DNA of 64,000 bases from Liolophura sinensis (GCF_032854445.1 NC_088300.1:69540984-69604983); one strand, 5' to 3'; shown: positions 46,595 through 61,600, counted from the stretch's first letter. The notes: a model not told the origin generated them from the sequence alone. A program made the numbers and translations.

Positions 46595-47957
46595 CTCATG
46601 GATTTGCATTTTGTGTAAACCCCAATTAACGGTGTAAGGTTATATTTGTAATACCGTGTATGAGCTATATTCAATTGTCATGGTTGCATCTGTTACATTT
46701 TAACACTGACGCCTCACTCCATATATGCTGAAAAGGATGCTACAATAGCAAGACATCGCCAGTGACCACAGAGAGTGTTACGCACATCTCATTGACGACA
46801 GCTTCGATCGCAATGTTTCCCAGCTGGCATGAGAATATGTCCAGCCCTATTTTCATATTACCCAAGAATACATTATATTGTTATTATATACAATTACATA
46901 GTATTATATAGCACAACAAATTGGTATATAATTCCAAGAATAATTTAATGTTAGTATGGGATATTTGCCACAGAAATATCATTTTGAAAAATGTGAACAT
47001 AATGAATTTCTGTGAACAGAATTTGGATCAAGTGTCCAACAATTCACCTAACAAACAGATCTGATGGACTATAAGAAATCTGAAATCGTTCACATAGACT
47101 TGGTCATACCACTAACAAATGTTTCATGTTCAGTCCTCCCGGAAGGTTGGTCGGAAAAGATCTGTCTTATTCACATGTTCCTTATCGAAATAGTCCGTAC
47201 GGAGGGCTTTGATGTCACAGCTTTCCAAGACGTAAGGCAACTGTGTATTATAGAAGCACAAAACGCACATCAATTATGAGCTTACTGGACCGTTCTACTT
47301 ACCAAAAATAATAGATCGATTAAGGCGGATTTGTGTGTCGAGTCGATCCCAGGAAAACCAGACAGAAAGGAACAGCCGAAGAGTACTTTACCGATGCTAA
47401 AGTTTGGACAGTTTGTCTGCTGGACGCTCTGTAAAACATAATGCAGAGCGTTTCGAAGGATGTTGTTTTTGTTGAAAGTACATGGAGAACCACAGGATTA
47501 CGTGACCTGAGCAAATGGGCTTGTATTCACATGTACACAGTATGCAGAGGATTTTCCACTGGCTCCATCACCGGGAATACGTAACAAAACCTCAACAAAT
47601 ACTTTTAACTTGTGAGCTAGTGTAATGAAATTCTGGTGCCGTAAACATCTGTTGCGCAACAGTTTTCTTGAAACTTGGCTTTATGTGGAAATCTGCATAA
47701 GTGCTCGTCATGTACGGAAACTCAGTGCTCATATTTTTCTTGAACAAATGTGAAAAGGAAACAAAAGTAATGCTAAATGTCTGGATATGTCCGGGTCCTA
47801 ACCCAGGGAATCTAACCACTTCGTCTAACCTTATGTTACGATAAGACAAAACGACGAGTAGGAAAATCAGGCAGATGCTTTAGGAAGAATGGTGTTAAAT
47901 GAATAACCATTAGTCAGATTCAGCGGTTTGTGTATGCACGTGTAATCCATTTAACAT

Positions 47958-48078
47958 GTAGTTATTTATTTGATTGGTATTTTACGCCTTACTAAAAATG
48001 TTCCACTTATATGACTGTGGCCAACAGCTCGAAGGAACCCACGATCGTCCCCAAGTTGCTGAAGGACCTTGCCCATTA
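47958..48078 (-). mobile_element. SINE family A, truncated and diverged
   Basis: gattggtattttacgcctta, a reduced body and gaaggaccttgccc at the end. Confidence 0.75.
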
Positions 48079-48190
48079 AATATTCTTCTTTTTATATTTT
48101 TTTTTTCCAAACTGCTGAGAGAAAAAAAAAGAAATGAAGATTTAGCAAAAAATCGATTTATTGTTGGTTTCTCTGCGAATAGTATGTTTC

Positions 48191-48904
48191 AATAAATGGA
48201 AGCCGCATTTTCAGTTACTATGCAGTATAAGGTCGACTCTTTCGTATTAAGTTAAGTGTAGTGAAATGGGTATTGGCTTCCACATTACCCATGAAGATTC
48301 CTGTCTTTAAACTAGACTGGAACCTAATATAGACTATAGAACATGTCAGCGAGTAGACCCATAACTACCATTGTCTCCCTTGGATTTGGGTATTCTAGTC
48401 TGTGTAAAGGCAAAATAAATAAATGTGCCTTCTTACATGTCTTCAATGAAATGTATCGAACATTACGCTATTTCTGCAAGAGTGAGTTTAATGTCCTTTT
48501 AAACGTAACCACTTTCCATACTTCCCCGCCTGACTTAAAAATTTACAGAATTGACCAACCCTTCAGTGAACAAATATGTGTTTGAAAAAATCAAGAAATA
48601 ACGCTTGTGGGTTGTGCGTTTCTATTGGAGATATTAAAATAAGTAAACACTTGTGTAAAAGCGTCTAACTACGTCAAATATGGAAAACAATAATGTGGTG
48701 ACACAAAAGTGGTTATAACTTTTTACTTCCTCAAACATCAACAACTCTTCATTTGATGTTTAAGACTTTCAAATATCTGTACGCATGTTATGCATCGTAA
48801 TGAGTTTCCATTTACCCAGACTTCCAAAATAGTCATTTTTTGCGTTTGGGAAACTTTTTTCTTCATTTAGCCTTAGTGTGGACAGAACTTCAGCAGTCAC
48901 GTCT
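48191..48904. other. unannotated spacer between duplication copies
   Basis: Nothing recognised. Confidence 0.4.
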
Positions 48905-49050
48905 GAGAAAACCTGCAAATATGGACGAGTGGACCGTCCACGACACTGTTTCAGTTCAAAGAAACAAGACAATTTCTGTGCTAATTCCACCACAGATCTA
49001 AAATTACCAATGCCTATGCTGTTTGACTCGCCTGACTTGCTTAAGAAATT

Positions 49051-49279
49051 GCGACTCGGGGGGAATTGTAAATCGCATTGTTTTAATAGGTGTCTGGCAA
49101 ATCTCGGAGATAATCACAGCTCCCAGCAAATCCCCCCAGACGCGTCTCTATTGAAATCCTATTAAGGATCAATGACATCTCTGGTACATCTCTGAAAGGA
49201 AATTATACCGTACTCAGCTAAACAAGACTAAACACGGGTTTTATTTGTTTGAAAAGATGCACTAAGCAAAAGCACGACC
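49051..49279. other. hyper-conserved duplicated core, copy 2
   Basis: Differs from copy 1 by a one-base deletion in the G run, one C/T change and two adjacent changes near 49209. Sequence immediately on both sides falls to moderate similarity. Confidence 0.6.
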
Positions 49280-52200
49280 ACGTCTTTCTTTAACACCTTC
49301 GTTGATAACAATAGCGTCCATTGCTGAATGCGTGTGTTGGATCAAAGATAAGAAATAATTTGTCTCCATGAAACTGCATAGATCTGATGAGGTTCAGGGA
49401 CCTAGTTGTTTTCCAATTATCTTAGTATGCCCAAAGGGTCTGACTTCATTCAGTACATTATCAACAGAAGAAGTTTTTCTGGATTCCTTATCAATTAATG
49501 CCTGAAACCAACACCCATTATTTCAAATACAGGTCACTATATAATGTGCTAAGTTAATATATCCGTTGACTTCAAAGCTTTTTAACGATTCATTGACAGT
49601 ATGCATAACTTTCCTTGATATATATATATATGGCAGTTGAAAATTTCAACAATCATGATGATTATACCATTATTTGTATCTTTTTTTTTTTTACAAAAGA
49701 GGTTATCTAATAAAATTTTAACACTGAACTCAGACAAGTACTATGCGCCTTCACTGGCATTCACAGAGCTTTTGATTAACTACAAAGTGTTATCATAGAA
49801 TAGCTACTTTTATAACCCTGATTTCTTTATATCAAATAATTGTTCTCTGCGGCAGTTTTATAACTTTTATACAAGCCGACGAACACCAGGTGTATAGTAT
49901 GGCATGAAAGTATTACGAACATCACTTTAGGGTTCCCATGGAAACAAGTTCGTTCAACTAACCCAATTTGTTTGGCGTGTAACAGACTTGGTATTGAGCA
50001 AACAAAAAATTGTTTCGTGGAAATGCCTGTAAGAGAACATAATTATGATGGCTGTTTTAAAAATATCTTAGTATGTCCATTGGTTCTACTACAGAGTACT
50101 TTGACTGATTGCGTCATTAATCAACGCCTGAAATCTATAGCCAATATTTTACCCATAATTTTCAGATTGTGATAATTAAGCCATTGGCTTCTCAGTGCTG
50201 TCAGGCGATACATTTAGAGCAAGCCTAGCTTTCCCGATTAAATCTTGTAGTTGTATAGTTATTGTGGAGTTCACAATATTGTATGTTGTATGTATAACAT
50301 TGTATGTTCTTCGCAAATGCAGATAATCTCATCCAATTTTTATAACTGTAATCAGACGACGAAAAACTACACTTTCACCGACAATGACTGTGGTTTCGAT
50401 TGAAAAAACAACAAAAAAGAGAACTAATTGATAATAGCTACTTTTGATAAGGTGATTACTTTTATGCGTAGGTGGTTTTATGTTTTGGACATGGGTGACG
50501 TAACAACATCAGTTAAGGGCGTGAAAACACTATAAACCTTGACACAGCCTAACACGCAGGTGCTTGCACAATGGGATGGGGAGCCGCGAAAGTTAATTTT
50601 AAATAATTACGGTCGTCATACTAGCACTATGTGAACATAATGTCGGCAGTACAGCTGAATTAATTAAGAAAGCAGTATTCCAGAAATGTTCTAAAAATAT
50701 CTAAAAAATTCTACAGCGCTAATCAACAAAATAAAGAGGAAGCAATCGTCAGTACCTAGCCACTTATTTAGTGACGCCCTTTTAGCATGTTATAGCTATC
50801 TAGAGTGGCATCACAAAACCTAGAAGCTCTCCCGTACCATCGGTATTAAAAAACATGACAATGAGAAAATACAAACAAATACGCCTGAAGAGTATCTTTT
50901 AGTTTGACGCTCGGTCAGGGCGATGTTCGTGGACACAAGCGTCTTGTTTTAGTGGTTCCGCTCTTCTTCGTTCTACATTGTTTGGCATACCGACTTCAGG
51001 GAATTTACCGAACATAGCAAGACCTTTTAATTAATAACAGGCCCTTTCATTCAGATTTTGGGGAGATATTTTCGTAATAAATCTGACTTTGCTAAGGAAA
51101 GATAATGCGAAGTAACAATATCTTTCTTTAAGCAATAACTTTCCCGAGGCAGTTTTCTTGTCAGCTCACCCTATCAAGTTACTGCAGTATTCTGCCCAAC
51201 ATGTACATGTACATGCACTTAAACTAAATGCAAAATCCAATTTATTTCATCGATATTTGTCTATCCTCTATAAGAAACCTCCCTGACAATCGAGGGCTAA
51301 TAGGTTTTTTTAGCGTCACAGCCAATTATCGTGTAACGCTTTCAGCGCTACTGATGGGCCAAGTTCATAAGGGCTTCTACAACAGGGCTACTCGGAGTGA
51401 ATTGTCCGACAGTGCCATATTCCCAATGTTGAACTTCATCTTCTCGGCTTTCAAAGCTTTATGGAATTCTTTACATATTTTTCTGCGATAACTGTGCCCT
51501 ATATCATTTTTTCTATGTATATATATAGTGGCAGACTTTATGTTCACTTTAAAATCGCTCACCTCTCGCACGATGCCGTAATCTTCGACAGTCATAACTT
51601 ACAACCAAAAGTTTCAAACGACTAAACCTGCTGTAACGGCTACGAGAATTTGTTCACATGTTGTTGAAGTTAGCTACTTAATCATTTTCAGTCAGAACTC
51701 TTTGGAAAATGAAGACAAGAAATAGTTTCTGTCTGGTACAGTGCGCGTGTATACATACCGCCAAATTTGACCTACGATAGCGATTGTACAATCATCTTAC
51801 AGTCCTTTTGTACAAGAGAGGTAACTTTAAAGTTATGGTACCAGGCAAAAGTATAATAAGTACAATAACTGTGATTTATGGTTTCCAATCCGGATTATTT
51901 GTTTCTCAAACATTGGACAAGCTATTGAAAAAAAAAGTTTTTTTTGTAATATTTGTCAAAAGATACAAATAAATAAATCACATAAGGAACATCTTTTTCA
52001 GCCAATCGATCTCGGGATAGAGGCTATAGTCAGTGGAAAGCGTCATACAGGCAACGTTCATACGGAAAGCCGGATGCAATTACATGTACCTAGAACTTTT
52101 GATCTCTACCACAATAGATCCATTTGTCTCTGTTAACCATTGATATCTTTGGCAAGACTTTTTTCTGTGTAATCGTATGCATTAAAGAATCTTGACAGGA

Positions 52201-54974
52201 TAAATAACCAATAGTGCGAAAAGAATGAGATTATTTAATCCTTCATCTAATCCTAAAGCGGTCACTAAGTTAAGGTTTATGCGTTGCAATCCGCTGAAAT
52301 GTGAGGATCAAGTCAGACCTCTAACGCCGTGAACCTAACCGTGCTGTCATCATAGGCAAAATTCAGTTAGTTTAAGTGGCAGATTGCATTGGAAAACCGG
52401 GTGTTGGAAGCCTAACATGCAGTAGAGCGCAAACACAAGGTGCACGATGCAATTGATGAAGTGACCTAAGGAAAAAAGTTTTAATAAACTGAAATCACTT
52501 TACGTTTTAGCAAAAATTCAGCAAACGTTTTTTTTTATTCACTAATTCCATGAATTTTGTTCTCAGGAATTAAGTTTGTGATCAGTGTTTCAGTGTTCAG
52601 TGCGAAGAAAGCTCCGACAACCTAACAAACAGGACGGTTATTATTTGACAAAATAAAACGAATATAATTAAACGAATGTAAAACATATTACAAATAAATC
52701 AGCTTCCCGACATAATCATTTTTTCTTCCATTTAATTTATATGTCAATTTATATGATAATTTTCATTCAGACGGCCTGTATTTATTGCACCCACAGGCCG
52801 AATTTCTAAAGCAGCAGATGCCAGCTATAGATTTTCAAAATAATTTTCAAGCTGTTTAGTTCAAGCAGTGTTTAAATTTGTTTTCGAGTTAAAAAAAACA
52901 TTTTTTAATTCAAGCAAGGAAGTCCTGTATACATTCATAAAATGTAAGAATTTAAAACGCTCACACCAAAGGTAATATAGGGCAACGGGTCACGGGCGAG
53001 TGATTAACGCGGTTTGTATCAATTGCTAGGACATGAACTGATGGCTACCCTGATTAAGGACATTTTGTTGATTCTATACCTCTCAATGGTGACAATAAGC
53101 AATCAGTTGACATTTTGAATCTGTTTGCCCAGTCAAACGTCTGTCTTTCACTGGTATGAAATGTATATCTGTCAGAAGCATGATAACATGTTTCTCCATC
53201 AAATCGTATCAGTGTCTATTTTTCGACAATGGCGTTAAATATCAATCAAACAGACAAATATAAAAATATTGCCGTGTGATATTATTTTATATAAACACCA
53301 GTTAAAGATGTAAAAATTTTGTTTGAACAATGTTTTTTCCCCCAGAAAAAGGAATACTTAAATTTAATTTGCAATGCTTTTCACAATTTTAAAACTGTAG
53401 GCAGTAATACACTCTATATGCTGCAATCTACTGCTGCGACAGCAACATTGCTGATATCAACAGTCACCCCTGGGAGCACAGGCAATATTCCCTTGCTGCC
53501 CTTTCCATTTGCGATTGTTGTACGACAAAAATGAGCAGCTTTCACTAACAAACTTCTCTCTCCTCCACTGATGCATTGTTGCAACGCAATGTAGTCGGGT
53601 ATTCAAAGAAAAAAAAGCAGGAAAACGCGTAACCGTCATTTTAAAACGCACGTCACATGCAGGGATTTTCTTTTATCAATCTTAAAGGGCTACAAAACAT
53701 GCCACAGCGTGTACTTGCGGTGAAAACAATTCGAACTGAAGCAGTGAATTTCTCAATCGTTCCCAAAAATGAAAGAACAATGTCATTTGCGAAGTAGAAA
53801 ATCCAGAGGTTATGGATGTTATAGGCTGTGACGACTGATGGGATTAACCATTGAGATTAACGGTTGGGATTAACGCAGATCCTCCATCTGACCTAGTTAG
53901 TGCTTTCACCGACGACGGTTCTCAGAAGAAACCCTGCAAACAGACTCTGGTGTGAAATGGCACAATAACAAAATTGCATACAATTACTAAAACAAATCTG
54001 CCGTGAAGTACAGCACGTCTGAAAAAGGAAGATCAATTTGAAAGACGCGAAACATGAATTATTCGACAAAACAATGAAATATGACACATCCTGTGACCAA
54101 ATGACCTTACCCACTGGAAACACACAGTGATCGTGGTACCAGTGCTGTTCTGACTAATGGTCGATTAGGTACTTGTGTGCCCTAAACTGCCTTGGTACAG
54201 AGCCGATTTACCGTGTTAATTAGTCTGTCTGGGTAACAGGAACCTTCCCCGTTTCTCACTGTCTATGAAAGATCGTGTTCAGACCCAAACAATGCTGATA
54301 CATGATCCTCGACAATCTTTGGGTTATTAATTTACCTAAACACTGACCTAACCAGCAAATCTGATTAACTATGAACAAACTGAAATCGTTCACAGACAAT
54401 TGATCACAGTAGAAATAAATATTTTAAGTTCAGTCCTTCCGGAGGCTTCGTCGCAGACTACCTGTCTTATTCCCCTGTGGAAATCGGTCAGTGCAGAGAG
54501 CTTAGATGCCACAGGTTTCCAGAACTTAAGGGAACCGTGCATACAGTGTATGATAGTCCTAAATCGATACACCATCTTATTGAATCATCTTGCTTACCAG
54601 GAGTAAAGGGCCGATCAGGGATTATTTCTGTCTTCAGCGGATTCCTGGAAAACGACAGAGAGAGAAAAGCTTCATTTTGGGTATAAATTCAGAGACAAGA
54701 TGTTTCGTAGAGCACTCTCCGGAGCGTTCGGAAAGATTTCATCTTTTACTTTGTAGGGCCATTAATATGTTGTATAATCTTGCAGGTAGCATTTACATCG
54801 TGCACAAATTTGCACAGATGTTTCGCGGCAGGCAAGTTGCAAGAAAAGTCATCATACGTAAGAAAATGTTTTGAAACTTCTGGGCTAGAGAAATGGCATA
54901 TAAATGTTTGTACACATTTTTAAATATTGAAAGCTTTCAACAGAAAGGTAGGTCTTGCTGGCGTTGATCATTAA

Positions 54975-55172
54975 AGCGCTAGCAGGCTGAAACTATGACC
55001 TGTCATCAGTGAGGGGTTCGAATCCAGCCCTTGTTGGTATGACTGAGGCTTTAAGCCAGGGGCTTTGTCACGGCGAAGGATGGTGGTTGATCCCAGACTC
55101 TCCAGTTTCCTCCATCAGCAAACCTGACTACTGTCGTATGAGTGACAAATCGTTGAGTACTGCGTTAAAAAG
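54975..55172 (+). mobile_element. SINE family D
   Basis: B-box-like ggggttcgaatccagccc, a separate body (ggctttgtcacggcgaagga) and the shared tail core gtcgtatgagtgacaaatcg+ttgagtactgcgttaaa. Different body from families A-C. Confidence 0.65.
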
Positions 55173-55514
55173 CCTGTTAAAAAAAAATAAAATGGTTCAT
55201 AAGTATCGAAGGGATATTTTAATTGCTACTGGATTGAAAATAAAGATACTATTTTTTCTTCAGAAAATTGACTATTTTGTCAGATGTTACCCTTGGACTT
55301 TGTACTGTAATTGACAAACAACTTTGAGGAGACGTCTATTGCAAGAGTACAAAGAGTACAAGATGCAAAATATCGCGAAATGTCCTAATGCGTGCCGGTC
55401 TAACAAATCAAACCTGGGAACATTTGTCACCAAAATGAACGTGGGCCCAACATATGCAATTTATTATACATTCTTGTCTTTACAATAACGTTTTGTGAAG
55501 AAACTGGAAAATTA

Positions 55515-55592
55515 ACTCCCGGTTTCCTCCCATCATAATGCTGGCCACCGTCGTATAAGTGAAATATTTTTAGTAAATAAATGACAATAAAC
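55515..55592 (+). mobile_element. SINE family A tail fragment, plus orientation
   Basis: ctcccggtttcctcccatca, ataatgctggccaccgtcgt, gtgaaatatttttagtaaat. It forms a near-palindromic pair with the next fragment. Confidence 0.8.
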
Positions 55593-55626
55593 AGACAATA
55601 CACGAATTTTAACCACAATTACAATG

Positions 55627-55708
55627 ATTTATTTATCTGTTAAATTGTTTTGTGTTTAACGCCGTAGTCAAGAATATTTATCACGACGGCAACATTATGG
55701 TGGGAAAT
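55627..55708 (-). mobile_element. SINE family A tail fragment, minus orientation
   Basis: gatttatttatctgttaaat, gtttaacgccgtagtcaaga, cattatggtggga. Inverted relative to the fragment 35 bp away. Confidence 0.75.
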
Positions 55709-55945
55709 GTTAAAATAAAACAGACAAACTGTAAAATCAGGCAGATATGTTCTTCGGACATTTGTTGGAAGTTTTAATGTAAATTGTTTCTACGCAGTCA
55801 AATGACTAACCATTCGTGAAGCTCAGGGTCTTTCAAATTTAATTCATTTAATTCTATCAAGGTCTCTCCTTCATTGAACTTTTTAACACTCAGGGAGAAA
55901 AGAAAAAGAAAATCGAAGTTTTGGCAAAAATCGATTTATTGCACG

Positions 55946-57805
55946 GCTGTTTTCAGGGATTGATTGGACGGAAAAGAAACTTTGATATCTGTGAGTATAA
56001 AATGGTTGAATGAGTTGATGAACGGCCACGTCATACCTGAGATTGCATTGTCAGGTGAACATCATCACATGGCAGTGTTTTCCGGAGAAAAATAATGTCA
56101 GCTTTCAGCGGACACATGCCCTCATTCATTGAAAAACAACTTGGCTCACGAACCTCTGGGATTAAATTAAGTACATTTGTATTCTTTTGAAAAATAATAT
56201 AACATTTCTAAAACAAATAATCCTAATGAAACGTAAAGGTCAGCTGTTTCGAATCGCACTTAGTGTTGCATTGAAAATATATCTTCATATCTGTGTCACA
56301 TTCTGACAATGTTACGTAATATTTATTACATATTTCTGTTTCATGTGTGCAAAATTTTGATATTTATTAGATGTGTATTTAACCTGATACTGAAGTATAT
56401 TTCACGAACCACGCCTGTCAGCATTAAAGACAATGGAAACGGCACTTCGAAAGGTTATTGACAAATCACTGGGATGTAGTTACGATTCCTTGAGTGCTGT
56501 ATAAAACGGTAATAAAACTTGCAAATATATGGATTGAGCCCGTAATCTTACAGAGGGATAACAGACCCGTAATCAGTGAAGTCGAAATTTTGATCCCAGC
56601 TCCAATTGTTTAGACTTAACGTCAAGAGCGTTATTACGTACCTGGTAAAAGGGAGGTTTTTTTTCGTGTTTTTCCTGAATTCCTGCCCGCATAAAACCCG
56701 TTTAAGTGAAAACTTCATGTGTATATAGTGTGAATCATCAATTAAATAAATAAATTGTGACATATAGTTTTTTTGTAATTTATTTTGTACCTTCATATTT
56801 ATTGTTAATTGTTGAATAACACTGCAAATCGGAATTTTTTCTGTTTATGAAGAAAAATACAGTTCACAAGGTAAAAACAGACATGCACAGTGCGAAGTTT
56901 AATTTCTTTCTGCTCATCCACACGAGCTAAACTTTTCACAGCTGATTGCTTGTGAATTATTAATACAAACAACTACAAACACTCGATGTTAAAAAGTCAA
57001 CACAATTTTGTCGACACAAAAATCAGTGAGATTCCCACAGAATAGTTCTACAGGCTCTGAATGAAATGTCCAAAAATACACTTCGTTAGTAGTTTTGTGC
57101 ATAAAAACAACTTACAGTAAACGGATCCAACTGTAGTTGATTAATTTTGGGCTGGAAAACGCTGGGTTTATTTGCCGTGTGTATTAAGCGGTCGATGGCT
57201 TCAGTATAACACACAAGCAATAAAACCCAAGTGGTATTGGCCAGTAATCTGGACGGTCTCCGCACTCACCGCATCTACGAGTGCTTCTCTCTTACAGCCG
57301 TCGATTCCCAACCCAGACTAAAACATGCATTGTCCCATATTAGTTATCTTTGTCGGCCTGCACTTGGGCGTTCAAGTCAATGTAAAAATAAGATAAAATA
57401 TGTATATGTCTTGAAATGAATATATGAATTGAGATATGTAAGAAAACAAGTTAAACGTTACCTATGTCTTTGGGAGACTGGTACTGTTCTAAACATGATT
57501 AAATGCCATAGCTTTTGAGAATTAAGTATTCCTTTGTAGTGACTGAATGTATCGATATTTTTAATGAACATGCGGTGAATAAATGCATTGGAAACGTCTA
57601 TATCTGTCATAATTATATAATTGTTATAAAAAACAAACAAACCAAAGTTTCACTATATTTATACCCTTTTCTCATCCTCTCACCCACTGAATATGTGTCT
57701 TACAAATCAGACTGTTTGAAAGAACTATTTGTTTTGCACGTGGGAGATGTATGAACAAATATTCAGTTATATTTAAAATGTACTCATATATTAAGAGTGT
57801 GTTTG
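55946..57805. other. unannotated sequence
   Basis: Nothing recognised. Confidence 0.4.
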
Positions 57806-57807
57806 AC

Positions 57808-58740
<933 letters not shown>

Positions 58741-58742
58741 CA

Positions 58743-58856
58743 AGGAGTGGTTGAACCAGTGTCAGTATAATGTGACTGAGTGGGAAGTAGTCTTTGGTGT
58801 CTTCGGTATGGCTTTCTAATGAGGCAGACTATGTCGGCATTGCTTCATGGCGACAC
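58743..58856 (+). mobile_element. SINE family C body fragment
   Basis: Shares cagtgtcagtataatgtgac and tggtgtcttc with the body of the 46239 copy. Head and tail are missing. Confidence 0.65.
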
Positions 58857-60762
58857 CGTCGCTCGTTACATGGGCGAATACTTGCAGGAAGTGACGTGAA
58901 ACCACGGCCAAACAAATAAACATTTCTACATGAGCCATCTTGTACATAAATATGCACTTTGTAATCAACGAGTAAAATGAACGCTCCTGCATGCACTGAA
59001 GCAGAATGCATACAAAGGTAAAATATTATGTGCAAATTGGACTTTGAGCAACAAACATTCAATATATGAACATGCCTCTATTATGAAAGGAAAAGTTCCA
59101 ACTATCTGTACGGAGAACTCATCTTTCTGTTAAACACACAAATGTGAAAGCTCTCCATGGTGTTTGGAAGGATAAGTCAGCACGTCATGCCTACATACAT
59201 AAAAATATTTATCTCTTAGCTAAGGACTTACATGTACATATTTATATCTCTGGCGCGGTGAAGGTCTTTTGAGTGTAATTACCTGGACATGTGCTTTGTT
59301 ATCGATTCAATTACATGCCTTCAGTATATACAATCAGTGTTTTTAGACGTAACGCATATTTTAAAGGAAGAGCTAACAGATGTTGACATTTAGTGGTAAT
59401 TCGTGTTCTGCACATTTAAGCAATGATAATAGCCGAGAGTGCCTGAAATATCTCCATTTTCCCCATTACCTGTCTGTGATAAAGCTACGCTCAGTCGTCT
59501 TCATTGCAGTAAAATGATTGAAACGGAGGAAGTGGACCATTAGCCCGTATGTTGTGCAGTTAACCCAGACTACTTATGTTACATAAGCTGCGTTTGGATG
59601 AGGGCATTGACTGAGTTTAATTTATTGTGGATCTTCAGTTATATATGTCTAAATTGTTCACCAAAGCGTAAGAGCCCTTATCAGCGAAAGCAGTAGATAA
59701 ACAAATGACTCTATTGTCCTAAAACGGGCGCCAGTAGTGCTCAAGGAAGACCTGCAATTACGCACATGGCAATTGCTCACAAAGGTATCTATCTTACGTG
59801 TCTTACTAAAAGTACATCAGTTAAGCGTTTGTCTGATAAGTTGTGGGTAATGAATTGGTCAGCATCCCTCGAATAGTCGTACATGACCAGACAGAGGCAA
59901 GTCAATCTAATCTTCAATAATGGCTGTTCCCTAGATTCCGGGTGTGCATAGGACAGGTCTCAAGGGGTAATCCGCCAACCTGGCGAATGTGAAACTCTTT
60001 TTAAGCTTGAACAACTGCCAAACTATATATCGTTATGGAGACAGTATGACTTGGTCCAGGCGTTACTCAGCATAGTTCTATGTCTGCTTGTCCAGTTTTT
60101 TTCGAGCATTACATGATAGCTCAGAGGAAACTTATGTAGAGTAAGGTGTTATGTAAGGTGTCTTGAATAACCCCCTGAATCACTTAAAAGGGCGAATTTA
60201 TGCACTTGGTGCAATATTGCAAATTATTCGCATTTGCCTAATAACATAGCATATCCTGTATATCGTACATGTAAATATACCATCTCTCATCTGTTAGATC
60301 CCTTTGTAAAATGCCATAATTTCATCCTGCGTCACAAGTTATGGATTTAAAAAGCCAGTGTGTGAAGAATACTCCATCAAAAGCCTTAACTCTAAAGTTT
60401 TTTTAAAAAATTTTACAGCGAATATAACACGATTGGTGGTAAATACGGATAGAGCGTTCAGGGTTCCTGGAGACCTGTGTCACCTGTTTAGTTCCGCTTA
60501 ACCCCGTATCTAGGGATTTTGTAAGCATACATGTTTTTTACATAAACTTGATACCGTTATGAATAGTTGTGATCAAAGTGCTACTGAGATATGTATATTG
60601 CAGTCGACTTTGTTTCTTACATGTGGAATCTGATGTTTCAAGTTTTTTTTGAAAGATTCCTAGCGCTTATCGACACACTTTATGGTTTACTAATGATATT
60701 GGAATGTCGAACTTGATGGGAACCCAAGGTAGGCTGAACTAAACAAATCACTGTGATAACAG
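58857..60762. other. unannotated sequence
   Basis: Nothing recognised. Confidence 0.4.
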
Positions 60763-60764
60763 AC

Positions 60765-61045
60765 ATCTGGTTACATATAACAAAGAGGACACTGAGACAA
60801 CGTACATCCGGTTACATATAACAGAGAGGACACTGGGACAACGGACATCTGGTTACATATAACAGAAAGAACACTGTAATAACGGACAGCTGGTTACATA
60901 TAACACGGAGGACACTGTGACAACGGACATCTGGTTACATATAACAGAGAGGACACTGGGACAACGGACATCTGGTTACATATAACAGAGCGATTACTGT
61001 GATAACGGACATGTGGTTACATATAACAGCGAAAACACTGATGCT
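60765..61045 (+). repeat. 41-bp minisatellite, seven units
   Basis: Units begin ggttacatataacagagagg and continue acactgggacaacggacatct. Spacing is a constant 41 bp with low divergence. Confidence 0.95.
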
Positions 61046-61600
61046 AACACTTGCTACACATAAGCGATAGAATGTAGCCGCTTTTTACGTTCTTTGATTT
61101 TTATAAGAATGAAAATCATAACTGATTGCTGCTTAAAATTGTACTTTTTGCTTTTTAGATTACGGTAAATTAGTTACTAGTTCAGTTTATTACAGCCTCG
61201 GAAGGGGAATCCCCGTGACCCCTCCGCCTTGATTACATGTTATGTAGGCCTTGGTGGCAACACACTGTCCATATAGAACTGAGATGGCCATTTTGAGTTC
61301 CATTTCGTTTAGATTTGGACGGGGTACAGTTTACAGATTTATTTTAGAGAACAGTAAACCTAAGCCGGCTTTCATGTTTGCCAAAGTGTTCACTTGACCA
61401 ACATTTGGAGGGAAGATGCGACGGACGTCTGCCATTACTGTCACTTGGGGTTAATGTTAATCTCCTGATCGAGGTGAACCGTGGACAATGATTTGTTTGG
61501 CTCAACACGTAGCCTAGGGGAATAATATCTGGTCAGTTCTAGACCGCAGCCCACATATAGTTGTCGCTTTAGGGGCTGGTCAGAATAATAGTGGACATCC
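61046..61600. other. unannotated sequence
   Basis: Nothing recognised. Confidence 0.4.

Larger units (their letters stand above)
43985..48190. repeat. ancient segmental duplication, copy 1
   Basis: Collinear with 48905-55945. Anchor pairs in the same order: 43985-44127/48908-49050, 44128-44357/49051-49279 (core), 44488-44560/49425-49500, 45680-45850/52345-52515, 47070-47250/54370-54550, 48110-48165/55883-55940. Outside the core identity is moderate with many indels, and the second copy is longer. No protein family was recognised in either copy. Confidence 0.7.
48905..55945. repeat. ancient segmental duplication, copy 2
   Basis: Partner of 43985-48190 with the same anchor order but about 2.8 kb longer, mainly between 49.5 and 52.3 kb. 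A further partial repeat of the tagtatgcc-type anchor appears near 50065, so part may be triplicated. No gene recognised. Confidence 0.65.
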
